Positions 12,836-23,437 of a stretch of DNA of 64,000 bases are shown here, in pieces; within the stretch, counting starts at the first letter, position 1; each line of letters starts with the position of its first letter. The notes beneath the pieces were generated by a model. It did not search any database. It worked only from the letters and a program-made list of their open reading frames with translations, and was not told the DNA's origin. The position numbers and the translations under genes are program-made. The stretch is from Pterobdella sp. o SKG-2022 (lineage: Eukaryota; Annelida; Clitellata; Hirudinida; Piscicolidae): positions 25,856,118-25,920,117 of the forward strand of contig OZ038320.1 in assembly GCA_964035795.1 (NCBI GenBank), written 5' to 3'.

Positions 12836-15642
12836 TGTCTCTTAAAAATAATTCAATTATTTGGAAAAAATTCAAAATTTGTTCCAAATCAAATAAAAAC
12901 AAAAAAATGCAGTGGTTTTCTCATGAAAGCATCAGAAAGTATGTTTTATGAAGCAAATTTAATTGAAAAATTTATCGAACTATTTTATTTATTATTTTAC
13001 GTCATGAAGATTAAAAATTTTTATTGGACATTTTCAAATTTGAAATATTAACCACGAATATTTTAGTGCTTCACTTCGATATCACTACATGAAATTCTTG
13101 AAATTCCATTCAAATTTCTATCGCTTTCGGTATAAAATTGTTCGATTTTTGATATATTAATTTGATTATTTGACATAAGAAACACCAGTAACACAATATG
13201 TAGAGACAAGGTTATTCAAATAGAAACCACGTTGCAAAAGTTTGTAAAAGAAAAGGCACGCTTTTTGTGCAAATTTTTCGAATTTAAAATCAAAAACAAA
13301 TTTACCAAGTGTTTTTCAATTTTCTAACTGTTGGTATCGAATTTTTGAATTTTTTGATAAAAACTTTAGTAAATCAATCTGAATAAAATGACTGGAACTT
13401 AATATTATCATGAAAAAATCCCCAATATGACTGCTTTGAGGGGGGACTAGTCATAAGCTGCAGCCTCAATACACGGTTTATTGTTGAGCATATTATTTTC
13501 ATGTCCGTAATCTCTGTTTCAAAAAAAATTTTCGATAATTTTTTAAATAATAAATTAGATATTTTCTAATTCTTCAATGACTTATTATTATTGAGTCTGG
13601 CGAAGGAATCATTTAAATAAATTTTTAGCTATTCATCATGAAATATTCTAATATAAAATGATAGAAAAGCCCATTCATATTGACGTTGAAAAATTTTAAA
13701 TATGTCATTCAAAGCATTCTTTTGAATATTTATTTTCAACTACAAAAGAATTATTGTGATAACTAGATAGAGCTTTTCAAGAGAATTATTTGTGTTGAAA
13801 AGCTAAACGAATCTTGTTGCTCGAAAGCTCGTTTTGTTTTACATCCAAATTTTAATCTTTGAAAGCCTCGAAGTTTGAATCTAAATTTCAACTGGAAAAA
13901 ACATTTTTTATATCTTTAAGTATTTATGAAGTAAGAATTTTAAAGAGTTAAAAATTATAAACATTTTAATGGAAATTCCATTATTCAGAGACAAATTTCG
14001 AAAAAAATTTTTTTCTTGCTCAGCATTGTTTAAGATGTATTTCTTCAGTGACTTTGCAAAATGAAAAGTCGGAAACTTTATTAAAATGCCTGAAACATTA
14101 AAAAGACAATTTGTAAAGTTGAATTTAACTTTGCTCAATCATTATTCACCATGATTAGAACTGACTGAAAATTCTAGAAAAAATTTTTTAAAAAGTTGCT
14201 TAGTCTAAAGAATTTTAAAACAAATTCGTAATTGAAAATTAAAGTTTATAAAAAGTATGTACAGTTCTTTTGATGTATAGCTAGTATTAAACTTGTTTAA
14301 CTGCAGTTTACTTTTCAGGATCAGAATTTTTTTTCTGAAATATGACAAAAAAAAATATATAAATCTTGTGTTTTTTTGAGAAAATCTAAAAAATCAGACA
14401 AACTGGGGCTTGACAGTTAATTATGTGTTTTGTAATATAAGATAAACGTTTCATAATTCACACACTAAAATAGAAAAATAACATAAAACTTGACTAAATC
14501 ATCTTAGAATATTTTTTTTTCAAAATTATTAATCGTAAAATATATTTTCATTTATAAATTGCATGAAAACTTCACCCATCAATCTCCATCACAAAAGCCG
14601 CATCAATCAACATAATTATTCCCCAAAATAATTTTTTCTTTAAATAGTCCCTATACGATTCGCATGTTCCATTATGAATTCAATTTTTAATGAATGAAAC
14701 CGAATGAAAATGGGTTGTAAGTTAGACTTATGAAAAGCCTCGTGATTTATATAACTAATACTTAGTGTTTGTTTACCTCACCAAAAAAAATCTTTTAACT
14801 ATATTATACTGAATTTATAGAAAAATTTGTTGCTTATTGGCTTATGTAATCTTAACTAGTGTGATTTGCAATTACTTTTAAAACAATAGTGTAAAACGAA
14901 ACAAGGAGTTTCATTAAATTATCAGTAAAAACTGTCTATGAAAACGTGCTTGGAATCGAAATAAAACACATTCTCAAAAATTTTTCAAATTTTTTTTGAA
15001 CATTTTTTTTGAAATTTTAAAAAATTAGTTCCCATTTTTTCAAAATTCTTGTAGTTTTTTTCATATCTTTATTACGATTCCGTAAACGTTAAGACGACTT
15101 CAGCTTCTATGAAGTGGTACTTATAGTTTTTTAATGCTATAAAAACTAGCTTCAATTATTTTTTCTTTTTTTTTAGTTCTTAAAAATTCATTTTTAGTTT
15201 TTCAAAAAACTTTAACTACACAAATCATAACAACAGTCAAATTATTGAACTTTAAACGTTTTAGAAATTATATTTACATTTCAATCATCAAAAGATATCA
15301 TGTTTAATAATTAAATTCAAAGAAATTTCAAACCTCTAATCAAAAGACCATTTCTAGAAATGTAATGAAAAAGAGATAGGAAGGGAGGGACAACAAAGAC
15401 AAATAATCCGGCTATCTATTGGTGTTTGAAATTGGAGCTCGCGATTGTCGTTGAAATATTTTAAATAAATTTTTTTGAAATGATTTTCAAATGTTACATA
15501 AATCTGAAAGCTTCACAAAAATTTTGTTGGAAATTTTTTTAAAATATTTGCTTGATAATTAAAAATATATTTTAAAAAATACAAGTAAAATATAAATTTT
15601 TAAATTGCAATGTTTATAACGTTGCGTTGAACCATGTTCAAG
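12836..15642. other. Intergenic between divergent ABCG and GPCR genes, no gene seen
   Basis: This is 2.8 kb of very AT-rich DNA between the ABCG start (minus) and the GPCR promoter (plus). It must carry the ABCG promoter. I find no open segment with coding character, no clear TATA box for the ABCG gene and no strong repeat. Confidence 0.55.
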
Positions 15643-15650
15643 TATATAAA
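15643..15650 (+). promoter_or_regulatory. TATA box of the GPCR gene
   Basis: TATATAAA stands in a short less AT-biased context. With normal TATA spacing, transcription would begin near 15670-15680 and leave a 5' UTR of about 160 nt before the first ATG at 15837. Confidence 0.6.
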
Positions 15651-15836
15651 GCCATGGGAGCATACATTTGAGATAAACGTTGACTTTGAGAAGATTTGAG
15701 GCTGAAACTGCATGTTAATAGTTGAAAAACTCAAAATTAAACTCATTTTGAGAACATTTTGACATTAAACTTTCAATTAAATGTTTTAAATCATGCTCAA
15801 AACAATCTTCCGCCAAGTTATTTTGAATGTTTTGTG

Positions 15837-18539
15837 ATGCGGCCCTCTAGAAACCCTGCTTCTAACCAGCTTCAAAACTTCCACTCCCAGTCCCACAACG
15901 ACATCACATATATCAACTGGACCACCTTTGATGAATCATGTTTTTTGTTTGTAGTTGTTCTTCTTGGTTTCATCCTAAACATAAGCATTATTCTCCATCT
16001 TTTAACTATTCGTCCCAGTAAAAAATCTATAACTACTCTCTTCACAATTCATGCATGCATACTTGACTCAATAAAATGCATTTTCTGCCTTCCATTTGCT
16101 CTTTCTCTTCTCTACAACCATCAACCAACACATTGTTCTATCCTAGCTGGTTCTTATGTTATTGTGGCCACATCTTCGGGGTTTAATTTGTTGGCCATGG
16201 TATGTTGTGAAGCTTACATGTTTAGTGAAAGAGACGTTGCTGCTATAAAAATGGCTGTTAAACCATGTAAATCTTACAATCACACGACTTACCAGCAGAA
16301 TTTAAACCGTCATTATGTATCTAAATATAAACAGAATTCAAAAAACTCCCACATTCATTTCGTGCCCAACACTAAATCTTCTCCATCAAAAAGTTTTTCA
16401 AATATTTATCAGTCAAATCCTAATCTTTCTGACCCTTGTGTTTTGAAATTCCACAATACCGCATCTCAATCTAGTTCCTCAAATTTATCCAGCCCTAATC
16501 CATATAACCATGTTGAATCACAGCAAAAAAGAAAACCTCCAAAAATTGTTAATAAAGGGTCAAAAAACGTTTATGACGGTATCGATAATGAATTCAAAGT
16601 TGCAAATAAACCTTGTCATAATCATGCGAAAGCCAATCAAGCACAAATTATCGCAGTTAATCCCATTTTTAAGAACTCATTTCCTAAAACAAGAAAATAT
16701 AAAACCGCTAGTAGTCATGTGAGAAAAAATAATGGAGAGATTACAGAAATAAAAAGCGCATATTTTAAAAAATCTTTTCCCGACATATGTACTATCGACT
16801 CCAAAAGTTTCCCTTCAGAAAAAAAATCTCCTAAAATGCCTAATTTCAAAGTTAAAGCCTTTCATGTGAAGAGCGCTTCAAGTCGTTCAACGGGCTTTGA
16901 AGATTGCACCGAATATATTCCTGATTCTGCACGTGCAAGCTTGTATGATAGAGATGATAGAAAGAAAAAATGTCTTAATAATAAAGCAGCTAATAGTTTT
17001 TGCATAAAAAACAATCTTCCCCAAAAAAGAAAAATAGCTGTTAATAACAATTTTCGAAGAAAAAAAAAAAATAAAGAGTTAAAAAAAGTGAGTAATAAAT
17101 TGGAAATGCATTACCCGCAGTTTAAAAGTAATTTCATTGGCACAAGAAAGAAACTACAAAACTTTCATGGAACGAAGCAATTACTTGATTTCAGTGGAAG
17201 CAAAAAAAATAAAAATAAAAAAACTAATAAATTAGTCACTTCAAACACACGAAAAAAGAGTCCTAAAAACCCCACCAAGCCAACCAAGCCAAATGACCAA
17301 ACAAAAAAGTCGTTATTTATTTTTAGAAAACCCAAGAATCAACAAACAGAAATATTTCCTAATATAAAACCCACTAATAAAATTAATTTTTCTCATAATG
17401 ACACCACTGCTCACAGCACAGCTTCCATCAACAAAAGCAATTTCTCTAGCAATTTGGTGCCGGCTAATCGCAGCAAGGAGACAAGCGGGGCATGTGTGCT
17501 GTTCGGAGTGATGATGGTGCATATCACCTCTTTAGTGGTCCATTTAGGACCCACTATCATTGGTGGAGATTTCAATTATAGTAATACTATAGGAAATTGT
17601 TTATTTGCCTATGGAACTGTTAAAAGCTACGTAGTTCAAGCTATGTGGGTAGCGATAATGACTTTGGCGTTATTTGCTTCTCTCTTCTACCTCTACAAAT
17701 TTTATCGGCAAGTCACCGCCAAAACAGGAAAACGTCTTTCTGCTCTCGTGCGATCTTCTGTCACAGCTTCCAAACACCACATATTTAACAATGATTTCTG
17801 TTTCAATTGTGAATCTTTAAACTTACGTCGATTGACGTTGAGTCGAATACGTTTGTTGCTGTTTTTAATTTTGACCTTTATTTTGTGTTGGTATCCATTG
17901 TATACATTCACTTTACTTGACACAAGTTTCCGCAGCTCTGTCAAGCTTTACAAGCTCATGACTTTCATTGCTTGGGCAAACCCCACGTTAAACCCTCTTG
18001 TTTTTTTACTTTTTGATCAAGAACTTGGTTTAAAATCTTGCATCAACAGAAAAAAAGTTTGCGCTTGTAACTTCAGATGTTTAAAAATATTCCATAACTG
18101 CTGTTGTCGACATCATCATCATTCCCCAGCAAGATTGTTGATAACTTCAGAGAAAACAAGACCTTTGGTGGCCAAACAAGTTCTGATGTTGATGGCTGCT
18201 GTTGAGCAAAAAAAGTCAATCAATGCAGCTAATAATGATAAAGAACACCGGAATTTTAGTAACAAGTTCAGCACATTTCCACGAAAAACAACAAATATAA
18301 CAAAAGCTTTTAAAATGGAAAAGCATCAAAACACAAATAATTCACAGAGCATTAAATCTGATGAAATAAGCGCTGATTACATTTTACATAAAAATAGTTT
18401 TGAGCAAGCTCCATCAACTTTACTAAGTAATCGAAGAATGTCACTTGAAAATATTTCAGGGCTGAAAATCGACCCACAATTGATTTACCACGAGCTTTTT
18501 CGTCTCAATAGGGTTGGTAGGAGACTTTGTGTCAATTGA
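15837..18539 (+). CDS. Orphan class A GPCR with a giant intracellular loop 2
   Basis: One uninterrupted exon encodes 900 residues from the first in-frame ATG (the frame is open 26 codons further up, but only from a TTG). An N-glycosylation site (NWT) precedes TM1 at about residues 35-56. TM2 is about 66-92. TM3 is about 101-124 with the conserved Cys just before it. TM4 starts near 553. The second extracellular loop has a Cys (GNCLF). TM5 and TM6 follow, TM6 with the class A CWYP motif, and TM7 has NPTLNPLVF, a variant NPxxY. The DRY position after TM3 reads EAY, followed by SERD. Between TM3 and TM4 lie about 420 residues rich in Lys, Asn and Ser, a place where class A receptors normally have about 20. 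A Cys/His-rich cytoplasmic tail follows TM7. I do not recognise the ligand class. The lack of introns contrasts with every neighbour and may mean an old retrocopy. Confidence 0.9.
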   Translation: MRPSRNPASNQLQNFHSQSHNDITYINWTTFDESCFLFVVVLLGFILNISIILHLLTIRPSKKSITTLFTIHACILDSIKCIFCLPFALSLLYNHQPTHCSILAGSYVIVATSSGFNLLAMVCCEAYMFSERDVAAIKMAVKPCKSYNHTTYQQNLNRHYVSKYKQNSKNSHIHFVPNTKSSPSKSFSNIYQSNPNLSDPCVLKFHNTASQSSSSNLSSPNPYNHVESQQKRKPPKIVNKGSKNVYDGIDNEFKVANKPCHNHAKANQAQIIAVNPIFKNSFPKTRKYKTASSHVRKNNGEITEIKSAYFKKSFPDICTIDSKSFPSEKKSPKMPNFKVKAFHVKSASSRSTGFEDCTEYIPDSARASLYDRDDRKKKCLNNKAANSFCIKNNLPQKRKIAVNNNFRRKKKNKELKKVSNKLEMHYPQFKSNFIGTRKKLQNFHGTKQLLDFSGSKKNKNKKTNKLVTSNTRKKSPKNPTKPTKPNDQTKKSLFIFRKPKNQQTEIFPNIKPTNKINFSHNDTTAHSTASINKSNFSSNLVPANRSKETSGACVLFGVMMVHITSLVVHLGPTIIGGDFNYSNTIGNCLFAYGTVKSYVVQAMWVAIMTLALFASLFYLYKFYRQVTAKTGKRLSALVRSSVTASKHHIFNNDFCFNCESLNLRRLTLSRIRLLLFLILTFILCWYPLYTFTLLDTSFRSSVKLYKLMTFIAWANPTLNPLVFLLFDQELGLKSCINRKKVCACNFRCLKIFHNCCCRHHHHSPARLLITSEKTRPLVAKQVLMLMAAVEQKKSINAANNDKEHRNFSNKFSTFPRKTTNITKAFKMEKHQNTNNSQSIKSDEISADYILHKNSFEQAPSTLLSNRRMSLENISGLKIDPQLIYHELFRLNRVGRRLCVN

Positions 18540-18618
18540 TGTATTTTTAAAACATATAATAACCATTAGGTATAAGCAACTTCTATTATAATTCAACGTT
18601 GAAACTGAAATGAATTGA

Positions 18619-18662
18619 ACGATTTGAATCAAACGCTTTCATTAAGTGAACACTAACACAAA
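18619..18662. repeat. Solo arm related to fold-back family B
   Basis: A segment with GATTTGAATCAAACGC and CATTAAGTGAAC resembles one arm of the fold-back element at 12121-12253 without its partner arm. It lies in the 3' UTR of the GPCR gene. Confidence 0.5.
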
Positions 18663-18695
18663 GCTAGCTTGAGGTTTCAATGATTTGCAGAAATG

Positions 18696-18701
18696 AATAA
18701 A
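18696..18701 (+). terminator. Poly(A) signal of the GPCR gene
   Basis: This AATAAA lies about 157 nt after the GPCR stop codon, in the right orientation. Cleavage would follow within about 30 nt. Confidence 0.5.
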
Positions 18702-21700
18702 ACATAGAATATTTTTTAAATAATTATTTTCTGAAGCTACAAGCCTTTAAATAACCAAATACACGTCCTTGTTGCTCCATGTGACAAAATGTAATGCAAG
18801 TCGTTTTTTATGATATTGTTTGCTACATGGTTGTATAATTGTCAGTTTTTATATAGTAGTGTTTTAGAATTAGATAAAAACTATGTTGGAGGAAGGAAAT
18901 AATTACCCAAAATTATGTTTCAAAAGTTTTTAGTTAAAACTTTTTTCCAGTGTTTGAAATTTAACGAATCTATTGAAACTTTCAATAAATTTCAAAAGCA
19001 TTCTTTGTCGTTGGATTTTTAATTCTTCATTATTAAATCTTAAAAAAAGCCGTTCAGCTTGTTGAATTTATAGTTTCCACTTTTTGTTTTGTTAAATTTT
19101 ACATTTTCTACCTTTTAAAGTATTTTATAAATAATTTGATATACAAGACACCACTTTTTTATGTAAAAAAGCAGACATGATAACTCCTTTAATCCTACAT
19201 TGTCATGAAATCCTTACTAATGATCATCAGGATTAGAGTTTGAAGATGATCATAAGATTTGTTAAGTTTAATCTGCATTCTTTGAAACAATATACTGTTA
19301 TTTCATGTTTTTTTTTAATATATGGCTACATGCGTTTGTTATTCTGTCCATGTTCACCATCAATCCACTCAAATTACTGGGCAAAACGCTTCGTAATACA
19401 AATAGAAAAATCTTTTTAGGATTTTCGTTTAAATTTAATAATGCAAAAACGTTGTTTTTTTTTTTTTGTGGAAAAATTTTCAGAAAATTTTACGAGTTCT
19501 AAATAATAATTTGTATTTTTGCGGTCTTGATGTGTTGAAAACCTCACTAATGGACGTTAAATTGTTGAAAATCAATTATTTAAAACACATTTAAATGCTT
19601 GTAATAAGTTTTTTTATGAAATGAAATATTTAGTTCATTCAAATTACTGTTATATAAACCATATTTCTTATTTTTTTGTTACTTAAATTTTGAAAAAAAC
19701 TTGCTTTTAATTGGTCGAAACATTTTAGTACTTTGAACGCACAAATGCAAACCCTTCCAATGAAAACTGAATAAACTTCAAAACTAGACATAAATGTGTG
19801 GGCAGTTTTGGGAATCAAAACTCAAAGATAAAAAAGTTTACAAAAACTATGCTATTTGGACTTCTCAACGTTCTGTTCTGGAGCTATTTTTTCATGCAGT
19901 TAATAAGCTAATTTTACTGCCACACATCTTTTTAAGCCATCATAGCAGGCATTTTCATTCTGACCCATGAAAATCCATGGAATTCAAGTTTTCTATTGGT
20001 TCTAAAAAATGAACATTCTGAATTTGAAATTTTCATTTTATTTTAGCCTCTTAACAAAAAAGCTTCCTAATTTGAAGTTTTTTTTATCAATTCACATACT
20101 ATTTATCAAAAAACTCGAAATAATCATCAAAATTTTATATACTGCCGTTGATCAATCATCAACTGAATGATTTAGTGTTTGAACTATCACTCTTTTCCCC
20201 CTTATCACTACTACAACACAAAGTTTTCCAAAAACCATTTTCCGTTGATTAAAATGAAATTATTTTGTAATGGTTTTAATTCAAGATGTTGGTTTTATAA
20301 GTTTAGTTTCAACATTCGTCAAGGATTCTACGCAAAAGATATTTCTCGGCTTGCAGTCATGCTTCCTACACTAATCTAATCAATAGATAGATAGATTTTT
20401 TTCACCGAAAGAATGTAGTATGTTTTTTATACAGACTTTTATTGTCTTGAATACTTAATAACAGAACCTGACATTCTTTTAGCATTTGAATCTAAACTGA
20501 ACTCTTTTAAAACAAAAAGTTAATTTATTCGAAAAAATTTAAAAATAAATCTCGTTTCCAATATTTTTCAAAAATATATCTAGTCAAACGCTAGAAAAAT
20601 TGGTGCCACTGATAAATGAAGGATTATTAGTGGCGAGGTCAGTTTTGGAGTTCTTGTATTTCATCTATTCCGCCATTTGTCTTTTATATTTTGTCTAGCA
20701 CCATTACTATCGATGTTTCATAACTGTTGGAGATAGCTTTGGGGTGGTAACAATGGAGGTTTTCAAAGATTTTGGAAATACTTCAGAAAAATTATAGATA
20801 AAATAGAGTGCAGGAAAGCATTATCTGCCTAAACGACCCTGGGTGCTTGCAAATTGCATTTTATCGCCGCGCACCTCTAATTTTCATAACAGCTCATTTT
20901 TCTAAATTATAATGTTAATAGATAACTACATTTCAAATAAATGAAAACAATTCCAAGCTTAATTGGTTCCAAAATTAAAATAATATCCGCAATATCACGC
21001 TTGAAAGTTTCCAAAAATTTGGAATTCATAATTTTTTATCTCCGTGATAAAGCTTCCAGGTCATCAAAAAGCATTGAAATGGTAAACAAACTAAAAAAGA
21101 TCACAAATAGAAAAAGTTCTATTTATTTTCTAAATATATAAAAATTCTTAATTAAATGAAATGAAAAATAAAAGCAATAAAACTCAAAAAGGTCTGAAGT
21201 TTGAGAAATTTTCCTTCTATTTTTAAGAAAAAATCACTTAAGAAAAGTGTTTTCTTGATAACTAATTCAATTTTTATTGTTTAAACGAAATTTTAGAAAT
21301 TTTCAAATTATTTTGAACGTGGTCGCACGAGAAGTAATAAAAAAGTCATATAATGTAGACGCCGACCAAATAACAACACTAATATAACACTCTTAACGAC
21401 GTTAATTTTCGAAAAAAGCTTTAAGAAAAGTTCAAAAGTTTCTTTTGATTTTTGCAATTATCACTATCATTTCGTGGCATCTACGATTTTATAGTCGCTA
21501 CTCCGACCATTGATGTCCAACAGAGCATGCTTTATGGCTTTTAATTGCTTTCTATATAACTATTTATTCCATCGAATAATTCATTAAAAAGCCGTGCTAC
21601 ATAACTCAAATTAACCAGAATTCTTATAAGCCATTCATCAAAATTTCTGAGTAAAAACTGCCCGAAAATGCTTTAACAGTTTTCCTGAATTATATAAGTT

Positions 21701-23437
21701 TTCTTTGTCTTAGGATGATACTATATAATTTTCGCGAAAGTCTTTCGTCATCATTTCAACATGTCGCCATCAATTATATCAATTTGACAAGTGACAGCCC
21801 AATTTTTTTATTATTTTCTAATGAGATATTTTTTAAAGCAAACTTCACTTCCAAAATGCTAATAAATAATAGTTTTTTTGGCACAGATAAAAAATTTATT
21901 ATTTGTTTTGTGAACTTCATTTTCTTAAAGACGCCGTATTTCAGAGTATTTATAAGACTAAAATTAAAATTATTAATTAATGAATTTTCTGTAATTGTTA
22001 AAAAAATTTTAAAATACACATAATTGTTTCCATAACATTCATTTAACTTTCAGGGATCAAAACATCTAATTTTTTTTAAATTAACCGGTACTTCTTTGGT
22101 AAAATTCCTCTTACTCTATTTTGTTTTAATCAGTTTTAAATTTAAATTAACTCATGGTATTTTCGCAGACATGTAAAAATTCAATCAATTTGGTGGATAA
22201 ATTTATGAGCAGGTCGGTTTTAATACAGCAATTGATCTAAGTTTGCGAGTTTAATCTGCGGAAAACTGGATTAGAGACGATTTAAACTCGAAGTGACGTG
22301 ATTAAATAGAAGCATAAGAGGTCCAGCTAAAATCCTCATCAAATTAAATTCTTTAATGCTTGGCATCATTAAGTCTACAGTTTCTTTTATCAGTCCGAAT
22401 TTTGTATCTTATTTTAGTTTGAAGCCCTTAAAAGGTAAACGATTAGATTGAATACTTTTCGGTTTTTTAGAAACCTTGACAACCAATATAGGGCAAAAGA
22501 ACGAATTTTTTCATCTAAACCAACTTATGTACCCTTTCACAAACGTTGATTCCATCAACCAAATGACGCATAGTTTCGACATAATCAATTAACATCTTAA
22601 TTAGAAAGGAGAGAACCTATAATAATTTGTTAGCAAAGTCCCAACGTAGCATTCGAGTAAGAGATAAATGCAACAAGATGAATCTTGGATTTATTTACGA
22701 AACAACCATAATCGTGATTAATAATTCCCGTTTAATCTTTGTTGAGCAAATAATTGTCTAAAGCTGATTCACTCATTAAATACTATTATTTGTAATTAGT
22801 TACCTTAGGCTTTTGGAGCTAATTTCTAATTAAAAATCATTTTACAAAAATATAAGTTTATATAGAAACTAACTCATATGAACACAGATAAATATTATGT
22901 AGCCAGTTCGAGATTAACTGTTATCCTATAAATAACACTTGCGATCTGGAATGCTTTGAGATAAAGATAAATCACCACATGAAACACATTACACTCTGTT
23001 AATGCCATAAACATTATTACAGATATAAGAAGCATTAACTTTATGAAAAAAAACAGCCAAAATGAAAATATTACAGTGAGATAATAAAATAAGCCCTACG
23101 GGTTAGACAAATACGACAATTCATATTAAGATCGATGATTAATACTGAAAATACATTATAAAAATATAAAAGTATATTGGTAAAATTTCCCTATTTGACT
23201 CATACAAATGTATACTTGAACAATTTTCAATGTATTTGTATAAAAAAAATAAATTAAGACAAAAACACTCATCAATTTCATCTACAATGATATACCAGAA
23301 ATCTTAAATGACATGAGCCTCCTTCATTTGACTTATGATAGACTATAAAGTAACCTTATCAACACGTTTTGATGCTTATAACTCTGACATATTCTCAAAC
23401 CTAGATTGCTTTTTACCTCCCACAGCATCAAACGAAC
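18702..23437. other. Gene-poor 4.7-kb interval
   Basis: This lies between the convergent 3' ends of the GPCR and Spinster genes. Several AT-rich open frames of 60-100 codons occur on both strands, but their products are Phe/Asn/Lys-rich with no motif and no neighbouring splice-compatible exons, so I treat them as chance. From about 22200 to 22800 the base composition is less biased and many TTAATC/GATTAA words occur, plus a short inverted repeat around CGAGTTTAA at 22237-22290. This could be a regulatory element. Confidence 0.5.

Noticed and set aside
15759..15836. N-terminal extension of the GPCR by 26 codons
   Set aside because: The frame is open, but the only possible start would be TTG; the first ATG is at 15837.
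16862..17944. Several minus-strand open frames inside the GPCR gene
   Set aside because: Shadows of the plus-strand receptor frame.
21715..22023. 102-codon open frame with an 81-codon antisense partner
   Set aside because: Both strands open through Ile/Phe/Asn/Lys-rich sequence, which signals absence of stops by composition rather than coding.
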